NCBI GenBank assembly: GCA_015698045.1
Contig: BLAL01000085.1
Location: forward strand, 1-64,000
Source of the DNA: Rhizophagus clarus
Taxonomy: Eukaryota; Glomeromycota; Glomeromycetes; Glomerales; Glomeraceae
Reading direction: 5' to 3'
Length of the DNA: 64,000 nt
The notes under the pieces are model-generated. The model searched no databases. It was not told the origin of the DNA and saw nothing but the letters and a program-made list of their open reading frames with translations. The position numbers and the translations under genes were made by a program. This document shows positions 1-12,086 of this stretch, in pieces (the first letter of the stretch is position 1; every line of letters begins with the position of its first letter).

Positions 1-1201
1 AATTAATTACTTACTTACAATCATTTTAATTAAAAACAAAAATTTGGATGGAACAAAAATTTTAATTTGATATATCAAACCAGTTTTGAGAATAATTCTT
101 TCTTAAATTTGCAAAATTTTTGTAAGGAAATAATGATTAAAGAGCCAGAAAAAGTTTTTTATTCAATCGATTTCAATTCTATTTCAGAAAAAATGTTTGG
201 TTTCTCTTATTCACATGAAAATTCTCAAATGAATGTTATTCCAGGTTTGGGAAAAGTTCTTAAATGGGGTATTGCACAAAAATCCTGAACTTCCTTCAGA
301 TCCTTCAATTATTCAAAAGATGATTTTAATACTTAAAGAATACTTTACAAAAATTTATTCCTTTTAATTAATTTCTCTAAATTAAAACCTAAGGAATTTT
401 TGAATAAAGTATATCATATAAAAAAATCATGCCAAAAGATTTACGTGAAAATTTAATTAAACAATTTATAGATCATGATTGTAAGTCACATGACAAAATC
501 AGAACAGAACACAATTAAAGAAATAAGTTTAAAAAATATTGATTCACATGACAGAAGACAATTAAAGAATAGGTTTAAAAAAATATTGATTCACATGACA
601 AATCAGAACAGAAGACAATTAAAGAAAGAGGTTTAAAAAATATTGATTCACATGACAAATCAGAACAGATGACAATTAAAGAAATTAAGTTTAAAAAATA
701 CATATCAGCATGCTGAATTAATCTCAAAATGGATTGATGAATTAAAAATTAATGACAGTATTAAAAATTTGTATGAATTTAAGTTGATTCTTCGTGGATC
801 TCGTGATGGGTTCTCAACAAGTAAATTCCATGAAATTTGTGATAATCAATCTCATACTATAACAATTATTAAAGTAAAGGTAGTGATGAAATTCTTGGAG
901 GATATAATCCAATCATCTGGGAATCTGGTCCTTATTGGGGTGCTACTGGAGATAGTTTATATTCTCTTTTAAGAATAAGGATAACATTGAAAATTTCATT
1001 TTAAGTCGAGTAAACAATGACATTCTTGCTACAATTAATTCCCCTAATTATGGTCCATCATTCGGTGATGGTGACTTAATATTGAATGGGAACAACTTTG
1101 ATAAAAGTTATTGTTCACAATTATTTTATGAAAAACCGATTAGAGAAACTGAAGACAGATTTACTGTAGAAGAATATGAAATATTTCAAATTATGAAATG
1201 A
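1..1201 (+). pseudogene. Broken BTB-BACK-TLDc gene, 5' end outside window
   Basis: The first bases already encode the end of the BTB/BACK linker, and the reading resembles the intact TLDc gene at 18.5-19.9 kb throughout: BACK-like part about 1-480, TLDc part about 705-1201 ending in TGA. The BTB exon must lie upstream of the window. The frame is lost repeatedly. The BACK frame ends early at 288, and a one-base loss near 875 moves the TLDc domain out of frame after IIKVK. The linker between BACK and TLDc has expanded as a tandem repeat (486-700). TLDc proteins are linked to oxidative-stress protection and V-ATPase interaction in other eukaryotes. This copy should make no full product. Identity is sure; the count of breaks (at least three) is approximate. 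Confidence 0.85.
486..700 (+). repeat. Four-copy tandem repeat in the BACK-TLDc linker
   Basis: Four copies of a 48-57 bp unit start with TCACATGAC at 486, 543, 591 and 648, each followed by an AATCAGAACAGA-like stretch (shortened in one copy) and AATTAAAGAA. In the intact paralogue (18456-19946) this place has one short linker. The unit lengths 57, 48 and 57 are multiples of three, so the expansion could have begun while the gene was still coding. Confidence 0.75.
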
Positions 1202-2426
1202 TAACCAATTTATTTATAGTAAAAAAAAAAAAAAAAAAGTCATTTCAGTGAAATTATTCCATTACAGCACTATTAATGAACAAATTGTATATTTTATTTA
1301 GTAAATCTTTTGTATATTTGATGGAAAAAATCTCATTCATTTTGTTCATTCTAATAATTCAGTTTAGAGTATTCGAGTAGTTCCACTATCAGTATGTACC
1401 AATTTCATTTTATATTAGCAATCAATTATTTTACGTCAATGATCAATATCTTTGCAATATGTCTTTTGACTTTGTGCTCTTAACGAATATTATATAACAA
1501 AAGTTTTCAAATAAGAATAAATCTTACAAATAATTTTTGTAGGCAGGGAATTAATATTCAAAAGTTGACCATATAATATGTATAGTTTACCTGAAAACGC
1601 AATGTGGTAAAACCAAACAATTGAAATTAATTCACAATTTAATTAATTGCATACTTTTATACAAAATTTTTTGCGTTTAGAACTTTCCGTTAAATTCCAG
1701 TTTATAATCATAACATTGCTTCAAGGAAAAATATTTGATCATAAATAATATCTGATGTTGTAATAAAAAATCTGATAAATGTGTTTTATATGACGAATTA
1801 CAACTGAATAAATTAGATTGATTTTTTTTTGTTAAATTAGACATAAAATTCAAAATCTACGTTAACATTAATATACCGAAAAAGTTAAAATTTTATGCAT
1901 TCATATCCGTTTATAAATCAAGAGAAACCATAATTTCAAATTTTCGCAAATTACTATAGCAAATATTCATAGTGCTGAATCAAGACCGAGTTATCTTCTG
2001 ATCTGGAACAATTTTAGTGGCGTGACTCAAGTTAGAATCGTACACTCGTATACTCGTACTGCTTCTGGGTCGACCCTGATGACTCGCATCAAAAAATTCT
2101 TATATTGTGGTTGACTTCAAGAGTTACTAAGACATCAATTTATTTATAATCTAAATGAATATAAATGGATGAAAAATGATTAGTAGGTATACATTTCCAC
2201 TAGCTGTACACTTCTCTTACTATCGAAATAATGAAATAAATAGTAATAAAGGTAGCAAGAATAATCAATATAAATTGATAGAAAATTTTATTAAAGAACG
2301 AATTCAAAATCATTTCCACAAAAAAGTAATAAGAAATTAATATACTAATTGTTAATTCATTTTGTAAATAATAGTACATAATTTATTGAAAATTAATGTA
2401 TGTAATTTTGTGTTCAATTTATTTTA
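1202..2426. other. Intergenic, no gene seen
   Basis: AT-rich spacer between two BTB pseudogenes facing each other tail to tail. It has a poly-A run near 1220-1238 just after the first gene. I see no open frame, repeat array or RNA gene. Confidence 0.6.
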
Positions 2427-3901
2427 CTAAGTAATGTAATTTTTCATAATCTGAAATATTTCATATTCTTCTACAGAAAATTTATCATTAGTTTCTCTAA
2501 TCGGTTTTTCATAATCAGAACTATCACAACTACTTTTATCATAGAAATCTTCTCCACATAGATAAAGGTCTTTAAACCCAAAATATGGGCCAAAATCAAT
2601 GCTATTATATATAGCATATTCTCCTTCAATTACCCGACTTAAAATATAATTATCAATACCATTTTTATCCTTAAAAGAAAATATAAAACTATCTTTAGTA
2701 AAGCCAAAACTTTCATCAGATTTCCAAATGACCGGATTATATCCTCCAAGAATTTCATTACTATCTTTAACTTTAATAATTGTTATAGTATGAAATTTGT
2801 TATCACAAATCTCATGAAATTTACGAGATGAAAATCCATCCCGAGATCCATGAAAAATCAACTCAAATTCATATGGATAATCTAGCTCGTCAGTAATTTC
2901 TAATTTATCAATCCATTTTAAGATTAATTCAGCATGTTGATTTGTAATGATTTTTAAATCAATATTTTTTGATTTTTTTTGGTTCCCTGGATCCAAAAAA
3001 TATTTAAGCAAGTCATTGCGTAATTCTTTTGGTAAAATTTTTTATAGGGAAATACTTTACTCAAAAATTCTTCAGAAGTTAAATTATAAAATTTAATAAT
3101 AGGAATAAATTTTTTAAAGTATTCTTTAAGGTATTAAAATCATCTTTTGAATAATTTGAAGGATCTGAAGGAAGTTCAGGATTTTGTGCGATACCCCATT
3201 TAAGTACTTATTCCCAAACTTGAATATCATCCATTTGAATATTATCGAGTTGAATAAGGGAAATTAGACATTCTTCTGAAATTGAATTTAAATCGATTGA
3301 ATTAAAAACTTTATCTGGTTCTTTGATTATTAATTCCATACAAAAATTTTGTAATTTTGAGAAAGAATCATTCTCAAAACTTATTTGATAAATCAAGTTA
3401 AAATTTTGTTCCATCCAATGTTTTTCGTTTTTAATCAAATATGATTGCAAATGAGTGATTAATTCCTGAAGACTAAGTTCATTGGTGGCAACCAAGATAT
3501 TAATGATATCTAAAGTATCATATTCTTTTAAAGAAATCCTTCCTCCATAAATATATCTTTTTTTTAAAAAAAAAAAAAAAATAATTAAATATATAAATAA
3601 TAAAGAAAAAAATTTTAACATATTATAATCAACTATCCTACCTTAAGATTATTTGAAAAATCTCAGGTGAAATATTTGGTAATTTAATATGTGTCAAAAT
3701 TTCATCATTTTTCTTTTTGTTGGTTGATAAAATTCTTCGCAAATATGGTGAACGGTAAAATAAAATAACTGTATGAGCATGAAATATTTTTACGTAAGGG
3801 TCATTACCAACTTCAATGATTGTATCATAATATTCATTATCATTTGTTAGAATTTCAAGTAAATTTTGTGATAATTTTGGGAAAAATGTATCGTCATCCA
3901 T
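2427..3901 (-). pseudogene. Recently broken BTB-BACK-TLDc gene
   Basis: Exon 1 (3901-3642) encodes the BTB start, MDDDTFFPKLSQNLLEIL. The intron (3641-3557, 85 nt) has a GTAGGA donor and an AAAG acceptor after a T-rich tract. Exon 2 resumes at RYIYGG with the family's usual split Arg codon. BACK follows, then TLDc (3011-2427, including FHGSRDGFSSRKFHEICDN). Against the intact copy at 18456-19946 I count three breaks: an in-frame TAA replaces the Gln codon after VWE at 3208-3210, and single bases are missing near 3110 and near 3030. Splice sites and the rest of the protein are well kept, so decay looks recent. Translation would stop within BACK at about 205 residues. Confidence 0.88.
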
Positions 3902-4042
3902 TATAACGAATTTTTGAATTTTTGTATTTCGGAAAATAAAGAAAATTTTAAGTTGATGGACAACCTTATTTATATATGTATTTGTAATTCGGAAATGTCA
4001 TGACGATCTGTCATGCGATTGTACCATTGTTGGCGTAGTAAT

Positions 4043-4048
4043 CACGTG
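4043..4048. promoter_or_regulatory. CACGTG motif upstream of BTB-TLDc gene
   Basis: ATCACGTGAC lies about 142 bp before the ATG at 3901. The same hexamer occurs at a similar distance upstream of other genes here (9056, 12276, 29511, 23453). CACGTG is the core site of bHLH-type factors in fungi (Cbf1/Pho4 class). A regulatory role is inferred only from repeated placement. Confidence 0.4.
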
Positions 4049-4094
4049 ACATTGTGGCAAAGTATATAGAGCCGCCTAAGCCAAAGCCATCATA

Positions 4095-4260
4095 GCCTGT
4101 TATTTTTGATATTTCCGATTTATTTGATATATAAGTTTTATTTGATTTATCTGATTTATTTGATTTAATTGATTTATTTTATTTATTTGATTTATTAATT
4201 TTATTTGATATATTAGATTTATTTGTTATATTTTTAAATATATTTTATTTTGTATAAATA
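4095..4260. repeat. TTTGATTTAT-type simple repeat
   Basis: A run of imperfect TTTGATTTAT / TATTTGATTTA units, mostly pyrimidine and A, with no coding content. Confidence 0.6.
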
Positions 4261-5761
4261 TCCTGAAATTTCTTTTTAGTTGAAAAAACATAAGAGAGTG
4301 TAATAACAAAGTTATAATAACAAGTTCATATAATTAATAAATAAACTCTTTTACCTTATAAACGAACTGTCCCTTTGTGAATAGTGTGTCTTGTTGATTG
4401 GACTTGAGACATATCTATTGCATCCCTGTCTCCAAGTCATAGTTACCTGATCGACGAACTGACCAGAGTAACACCATATACTTCCAAAATTAAGCACATT
4501 CGAAAATTGACCGTAGTATGTGTATATGGTACTGTACATTAATTTAATAGAACTTTCGCAGATATATTATTATTAATCATATTTCTATTCATAACTTTCT
4601 ATTATTATTAAACATTCAGTGACAATACGTTCTAAATATAACATTCACATTGTTCGATTTGAAAGTTACCATTTCGTCATTTTTATGGCTAAATGGCTAA
4701 TATTCGTGGTTTTCTTTATTTATTCCTTTTAATTTTTTTTTGCTTCCAATGCAAATATATTTATTAATATCTTTATGATATTAAATTGAAAATTGAAATC
4801 TGAAATTATTCTTTAAGTAATATACCAACCTCGATTTTTTATTAAAATCGAGCTCGATTATATCATATTGCTACGAACGCTTATGTCAAATAATTAGTAC
4901 ATTTAATAAGTAAATAGCTTTTAACAATGAAACCTTTACTTTTAAAGGATATTATATTTTAATTGCCAATTAATCTAATTAATCTATTAAAATTCATTTT
5001 TACTAAATTTTCATTATTTAATAATGCGATCATCTTTACATAATAAAGTGACCTATCAAAAAAAAAAAAGACTCAAAATTTTTTGGACAAAATCATCAGC
5101 TTGTTTCTTTTAGAACTCTTCCACCTACACCGCGAAAAGCCTCTTTACTCAAAAAATAAAGAGTTTTTTACCTATACATTTTATATAAACTTATTTTTGT
5201 ATTTTAGTGTTTTTAATTATTTTATTTGACAAAGTTCAACATTACGAACGTTAGGAACAACGTATTAGTCGCTGACACGCCGCTTTCTGTCTCCAAACAC
5301 AGCTAACAAATTCCCTTCAACGATATTATGGTTGAAATCACTCATCCCATCACTGGCCAAGTTCTTCAGAATTATCACCTCTTCGTCTGTATAATATGGT
5401 CGTACATTCCATGTGATATACAAAAAGCTGGCACATTATACAGCAGTAAACTTTCTTCATATGAATCAATCAATCAAGATCTTATGGATCTACAAAAATA
5501 GGATCATGTCTATATCGTCTATATCAATGGCAATGACTTACATCGTGAGCATTCTCGTACTTATTTATCGACATCAAAAAGCCAAGTTTCCGTTTCCTTT
5601 TAGGGATCTAAATCTCTTAATTGACTAGAAACAATATTACGTCTTCAAAGGAGTATAAATAATAATAATAGAAAAACTAATACTTTATTCAAAATCATGT
5701 GATTTATTTAGTTTTTATTTTAAATGTATTTTGTGATGCGGTCATGTGGTGAACACAACTA
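4261..5761. other. Intergenic with one coding-like island
   Basis: Mostly AT-rich. Around 5260-5410 the base composition rises and the minus strand reads openly (...YYTDEEVIILKNLASDGMSDF... and onward to DRKRRVSD). This looks like a coding fragment of an unrecognised gene with no start or continuation. The short frames at 4351-4539 and 5413-5628 show no family features and I do not call them genes. Confidence 0.35.
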
Positions 5762-6137
5762 GCTGACTAATAAATCTCAAGATGCCAAATATTATAGTAG
5801 TCAATTTAAACGTATTGCTAATAAGAATCAAAAGGGAAAAATATTAAAGAAGTTCACATCATCGTTTAGATGTGTCACCATCAAACACTATAAGAACTTG
5901 AATAAACAGCAAGTTGCCAAGTATCTTCAAGCTCAAGAGCCTCCAACAAAGGATTTCCGCTTTAGATATTATAAAGAATATTCACATTTAAGATTCGACC
6001 TTGTAAGTTCAATCAATATAAGCTTATTGGAATTAGTTCACGTGAATGATTTTAAATCAACCACCAAAAAGCTTCGTCTAAATCACAATTTTGTAAACCC
6101 CTTGTCTTGTATACCGATACGTATAGTGTATAAATAA
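5762..6137 (+). pseudogene. Unrecognised coding fragment
   Basis: The frame is open for 125 codons before TAA, including SQDAKYYSSQFKRIANKN, FRCVTIKHYKNLNKQQVAKY and PTKDFRFRYYKEYSHLRF. There is no ATG near its beginning, and a stop lies directly upstream. It is Lys/Tyr/Arg-rich with mixed charge and no motif I can name. Length and composition suggest it was coding. Absence of a start and of flanking exons suggests a fragment left by a transposon or a decayed gene. Confidence 0.4.
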
Positions 6138-6979
6138 AATAAATTTAAAACGAGACACTATGTTGAGAACAAAGTTGTTATAAAACGAGCGTAAGCCTGT
6201 CATTATTAAACAAATTCATCATATTCCGTTTAAGGTATGTTCACATTAATTCCTTTCCATAGCACTGTGATGAAATGAAAAAAATGAAGACGACTCTTAA
6301 AAATGGATTAAACCACGCACTAACGAAAACAGAAAGATTTACCGCCTAGCACAAAAGGCGATCGGTGCTATTATTATCGAACTTTCATAATATTAATCTG
6401 TTTAATTCGACATCAACAAACGGTATAAATGTAGAAATTTATTTTCACACCCTTAACTGCATGAACCTCCTCAGTTATTGAAAATGTCATTGAGGCTAAA
6501 TTTACGAGATATCAACAGATGATTAAGCTCTCTTAAATCAGCTCGATGTGTCTGTCTTACATCGTACTTTACTACCGCTCAACATACTTCCTTAGAACCG
6601 TTAATACCAAATTTATCATGTGAATTTGCGCTCACGTACTCAACGCAGAATTAATTCTGCATTCTCCCTTCCTTTGCTCCTTTTTTTACCATTATTTTTA
6701 GATTATATTCTCTTTTACAACTCAAATATTCTTACCTACAAAAATTTTTAAATATATATTAGTACTTTATGTTGAAAAACATTTTAACCTAAAAGGAAAA
6801 TATAATTAGAGTCTAAGTATAAAAGAACATAATTTTACAAAATAACTGGAGTTAAAATTCAATAGTAATATAAAATATATTATTCAGTTTAGGACAGCAT
6901 ATCTTGTAAAATTTTCAGGAAAAACTAATATAAATTTGTAAACAGCTTTACAGCTTTACAATTTGCATAAGGAAATTTA
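6138..6979. other. Intergenic, 3' side of BTB-Sel1 gene
   Basis: No open frame or repeat of note. Confidence 0.5.
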
Positions 6980-8848
6980 TTACAAATTATTATTTTGAAG
7001 TTTTCTTAAACTATCTCTTGCTTGCTCATGTCCTTGCTTTGCAGATTTTTCATACCAATAAATTGCTTTATCTATATCTTTCGTAATTCCATCGCCATTT
7101 TCATACATTAAAGCAAGATTATTTTGTGCTAGTTTATTTCCTAAATTTGCGGCATTTTGGTATAATTCAAATGCTCTTTGTTTATCAATTGTAGTTCCAA
7201 TACCTTCATCATAACAAATTCCTAACATTATTATTCCATTAGTACACCCTCCTTCGGCTGATTGCTTAAATAATTCAAATGCTTTATTATTATCTTTTTC
7301 AACTCCCTTTCCATTTTTATAATAATGACCAAGATTATGCATAGCCACTATATTTCCGTTTTTTGCAGCTTTTTCATACCAATAAAAAGCCATTTTTAAA
7401 TCTTCATTAGTACCTATTTTATATTCATAACGATAACCAATTTCTAATTGTGACATTGTACAATTTTTATTAGCTGCTTTTTCATAATATTCGAAAGCTA
7501 ATTTGTCATTTTTTATAGTTCCATATCCCCATACATAACAATTACCAACAAAGTAATGTGCTAATGAATGATCCTTTTCTGATGCATTAATAAACAAATT
7601 AAATGCTTTCTCATTACTTTCACTTGTTACAATTCCATAATAATTAAAATATCCAAGTAAAAAAATAGAATTTGTACTATGTTGATTATTTAATAACCAA
7701 TTATAAATCTCTTGTGCACTTATATTATGGTCACCAAAATATTCAATAACTTTCCGTTTTACTAAAATACATTCAATTCCTTTATTTAATAATTTATGGA
7801 TAAAATAATTTATTCCATCAACTATTATATTAAAGTCTTTTTCAATCGAAAGATTTTTTTGTACACTTAATATTGCTGTAGAATTAATTTTTTTGGTTAT
7901 ATTTGGTTCTGGATCATTACTTGACTGATCCATGAAATGTCTAAATAAATTTTCACGCAAATCTTTTGGTATAATTTTCTTATATGGGTGTACTTTATCC
8001 ATGTATTCTTTAGAAGTTAAATTAAAGAAATTAACAAAAGGAATCAATTGTTGTAAAGTATTCTTCAAAGTAATAAAATCATCTTTTGAATAACTAGAAG
8101 TTTCTGAAGGAAGTTCAGGATTTTGAGCAATACCCCACTTAAGCACTTGTTCCCAAACTTGAATAACATTTGTTTTAATTTCATCATGTTGAATAAGAGA
8201 AATCAAGCAATTTTCTGAAAGTGAATTGAAATCGTTTGAATAAAAAATTTTTTCTGGTTCTTTAGACATTAATTCAGTACAAAAATTTTGTAATTCAATG
8301 AAGGAATTATTTTCAAAACTCGTTTTATATATCAAATTAAAATTTTGTTCCATCCAATTTTTTTTATTTTCAATTAAAAAGGATTGTAAATGAGTAATTA
8401 ATTCTTGAAGATTAAGTTCGCTAGAAGCAACCAAAATTTTAATAATATCTGAAGTATCATACTCCTCTAAAGAAAGCCTTCCTCCATAAATATATCTAAA
8501 AAAAACGAGGAAATTTATATATTTTCGTAAAATCAAAATTTTTTTTTAAAAAAGTTGGCATAATATATTATTTTAATTCTCTTACCTTAAGACCATTTGA
8601 AAAATTTCAGGTTGGATATTTGGTAACTTAATATGTGCCAAAATTCCATCATTTTTTTTTTTATTAACATAAGTTGATAAAATTCTTCTTAAATAAGAAG
8701 AACGATAATTTAATATAACCATATGAGCACGAAAGGTTTTTACGTAAGGGTCATTACCAACTTCAATAGTTGTATCATAAAATTCATTATCTTCTAAAAT
8801 TTCGAGTAAATTTTGAGACAATTGTGGTAAAAATTTATCATCGTACAT
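6980..8848 (-). CDS. BTB-BACK protein with C-terminal Sel1-like repeats
   Basis: Two exons: 8848-8586 and 8495-6980, joined across a 90-nt intron (GTAAG...TAG) that splits an Arg codon, giving 592 residues. Residues 1 to about 110 are BTB (SQNLLEILEDNEFYDTTIEV, then RAHMVILNYRSSYLRRILS). BACK follows to about 225 (VWEQVLKWGIAQNPELPS). After a linker, residues about 360-585 hold six to seven Sel1-like repeats with the usual A-x2-YY/WY-x-KAA and G-x-GV pattern (for example AFEYYEKAANKN, AFYWYEKAAKNG). BTB-BACK proteins are commonly cullin-3 adaptors, and Sel1 repeats bind proteins. A ubiquitin-ligase substrate adaptor is a reasonable inference. The ATG at 8848 is chosen because all paralogues begin M(Y/D)D(D/N).. 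here. Confidence 0.9.
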
Positions 8849-9055
8849 TATAACCGACTTTTGACTTTCAAAAAAAAAAAAAAATGAGAGATTAACTTTT
8901 CTATTTATTTGATTTATTTGGTAAGTTTCGGAATCATGGAAAATATTTCGGACCGAAGCTCGGCCTAATCACCTGACTGATCACCATAGGTTTACTAATT
9001 ATCTGATTGGCACCCATCATTTTCATTTATGATTTGTTGAGTATCTTGATAATGA

Positions 9056-9061
9056 CACGTG
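9056..9061. promoter_or_regulatory. CACGTG motif upstream of BTB-Sel1 gene
   Basis: GACACGTGATATTGAGT lies about 208 bp before the ATG at 8848. Part of the TGA(C/T)AT..AGT flank also follows the motif at 12276 upstream of the neighbour, so it is a shared promoter block as well as a shared hexamer. Confidence 0.4.
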
Positions 9062-9563
9062 ATATTGAGTAACTTTACATTTTACTTTTCTAAAATCTAT
9101 TCTTGTTTTAATTATCGAGTAGATAGATATGTCCATTTTTTAATTTAAATTTAGCTTATAATCGAAAAAAATTAAAACAGTAATATGATATAAATAAAAA
9201 AGTTAAAGAACTTAGAAATGTAATTGATGATGTTAAGCGTTTGTGAGAAGGATCTACCAGAAGTTCTAAGAAAGCTAAAGAATGAAAATTTGTTAAATTC
9301 CAGTTGAAAGTACTATGAAAATGGACAATGATCCTTGAATAATGAAATAAAAACTATTAAACTGTATCAAGCACTATACTCACTATACTATATCATATGA
9401 AATGTCAAGAAATAAAACAATTTAATTAATTATGTTACTACTATTTACTTAATTCGTAAAATTGTAATTGCTAATAATATGTTAAATTACTTTGAGAATT
9501 TGACAATATAACGGGTAATGACGATGATAATTTCACTAACTTTATATACTAGTACTGTAAAAG

Positions 9564-9680
9564 GTTTTGTTAAATTTGTGCTAAACGGGCTAGTCATTCA
9601 ATATTTATTCGAAATTTGCACTAAATTCTAAACAAATATTGTATGATTAGCCCGTTTGACACGAATTTAGCACAAAATTT
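9564..9680. repeat. Palindromic MITE-like element
   Basis: The left arm (9564-9606, with GTGCTAAACGGGCTAGTCAT) pairs imperfectly with the right arm (9634-9680, with ATGATTAGCCCGTTTGACAC). The arms are about 43-47 bp around a short centre. It reads like a foldback or hairpin MITE, though I cannot define a clean target duplication. Confidence 0.5.
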
Positions 9681-10212
9681 TATTATAAGGTAATAATCAT
9701 GCTTTTAAATATGGGCGAAAATTAAACTAATATGATTTATCGTGGCTTTATTTAAATGATGGTAACAGAAAAATAAATAATCAATATGAACTAGTTGTTT
9801 ATTTCAGTGCTTTACATTATTATCAAGTAGATAAAAATTAAATATTTTAACCATGTTTGATATCAATGAATTTATACTTATTATAATAATTGCTATTCAA
9901 GTTAATCATACAATATTATGATTTACAGAAAAAATTAGTTTAAATAAAGGTTAAATATACGATATATGACTAGAAAAATAACCTCTATAACTAAAATCAA
10001 AATATTATAATTTCTAATAAATATGAATTTTTTATAGTTTCGTTAAATCTAAATTTAATTAAAAACATTTAATTTAAAAGGAATAATATAATAATATTAG
10101 AGACCAAATATACTTAAATACTTACAGTATATAAGAATAATTACATAAAATAAATTTCAGGAAAAACAAAATATTATAATTGATGTTTTGCGATTTGCAT
10201 AAAGAGATTTTA

Positions 10213-12086
10213 TTAAGCATTATTGATTTGAAGTCTTTTTAAACTATTTTTTGCTTTCTCATAACCTTGTTTTGCAGATTTTTTATACCAATAAATTGCT
10301 TTGTTTATATCTTTTATAATTCCATCACCATTTTCATACATTAAAGCAAGTCTATTTTGTGATCTTTTATCTCCTAAATTCGCTGCAGTTTGATGTAATT
10401 CAATTGCTTTTTGCTTATCAATTCCAGTCCCAATACCTTTATTATAACAATGTCCTAGCATTTCCATTCCATCTGAATGACCTTCTTCAACTGATTGCTT
10501 AAATAATTTAAATGCTTTATTATGATCTTTTCCAACACCTTTTCCATCTTTATAACAAAGACCAAGAATAAACATGGCTATCATATTTCCATTTTTTGCA
10601 GCTTTTTCATACAAATAAAAAGCTTTTTTAAAATCTTTTTCAACTCCTATTCCATTGGTATATCTATAACCAATTTCTAATTGTGCTGATGTATCATCTT
10701 TATTAGCTGCTTTTTTATAATATTTAAAAGCCAATTTGTCATCTTTTATAGTTCCATTCCCGTATTTATAACAATTACCAACAAAGAATTGCGCTAATGT
10801 ATGGTTTTTTCCCGATGCATTAATAAACAAATTAAATGCTTTCTCATAATTTGAACTTGTTACAATTCCATAATAATTAAAAAATCCAAGTAAAAAAATA
10901 GAATTCGAATTAATTTGATTATTTAATAACCAATTATAAGTATCTTGTGCATTTATACTATGGTCATTAAAAGATTCAATAACTTTCTGTTTTATTAATT
11001 TAGGTTTAATTCCTTTATTTAATAATCTATGGATAATAATATCATTCATCTCATCAACTATTATATTAAAATCTTTTTCAATTGAAAGATTTTTGTGTAT
11101 ACTTAATATTTCCATGGAATTAACTTCTTTAATTATATTTGATCCTGGATTGTTATTTGGCTGATTTATAAAATTTCTAATCAGATTCTCACGTAAATCT
11201 TTCGGCAAAATCTTTTTATATGGATAAACTTTGTCCAAAAATTCTTTATGACTCAAATTAAAGAATTTAATAAATGGAATTAATCGTTGCAAAGTATTCT
11301 TTAAAGCATTAAAATCATCTTTTGAATAACTTGAAAGATCTGAAGGAAGATCAGGATTTTGAGCAATACCCCACTTAAGCACTTGCTCCCAAACTTGAAT
11401 TACGTTCACTTGAAAGTTATCATGTCGTATAAGAGAAATCATACATTTTTCCGAAAGTGAAATAAAGTCTATTGAATTAAAAATTTTTTCTGGTTCTTTA
11501 AACGTTAATTCCATACAAAAATTTTGTAATTCCAAGAAAGAATCGTTCTCAAAGCTTGTTTGATATACCAAGTTAAAATTTTGTTCCATCCAATTTTTCT
11601 TATTTTCAATTAAAAAGGATTGTAAATGAGTTATTAATTCTTGAAGATTAAGTTCCCTAGCAGCAACCAAAATTTTAATAATATCTGAAGTATCATATTC
11701 CTCTAAAGAAAGCCTTCCTCCATAAATATATCTAAAAAAAATAGAGAATATTTAAATATTTTTGTAAAATTAAATTTTTTTTTAAAAAACAGTCGGTGTT
11801 ATACATTATTTTAATTTTCTTACCTTAAGACCATTTGAAAAATTTCAGGTGAAATATTTGGTAATTTAATATGCACCAAAGTACCATCACCTTTCTTTTG
11901 ATTAACATTAGTTGATAAAATTCTTCGCAAATAAGGGGAACGATAATTCAATATAACCATATGACTCCGAAAAATTCTTACGTAAGGGTCATTACCAACT
12001 TCGATGGTTATATCATAAAATTCATTATCTTCTAAAATTTCAAGTAAATTTTGAGATAATTTTGGTAAAAATTTATTATCGTACAT
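10213..12086 (-). CDS. BTB-BACK protein with C-terminal Sel1-like repeats (paralogue)
   Basis: Exons 12086-11824 and 11731-10213, intron 92 nt (GTAAG...TAG) at the family position; 593 residues. It is a close paralogue of the 6980-8848 gene in the same orientation: BTB (1 to about 110), BACK (to about 225), then six to seven Sel1-like repeats in the last 230 residues (AFKYYKKAANKD, AFYLYEKAAKNG, AIYWYKKSAKQG). The frame is continuous across both exons and the key repeat glycines and alanines are kept, so it looks functional. Its position 1.4 kb upstream of its twin suggests tandem duplication. The upstream CACGTG and leader are also shared. Confidence 0.9.

Larger units (their letters stand above)
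8849..10212. other. Intergenic, promoter side of BTB-Sel1 gene
   Basis: Holds the promoter region of the gene ending at 8848 and a palindromic element (9564-9680). The leader just before the ATG resembles that of the 12086 gene (ACCGACTTT..GACTTTCAAA) and that of the 16000 pseudogene. Confidence 0.5.

Noticed and set aside
4351-4539. 62-residue minus-strand frame
   Set aside because: No motif, no paralogue in the window and no exon context.
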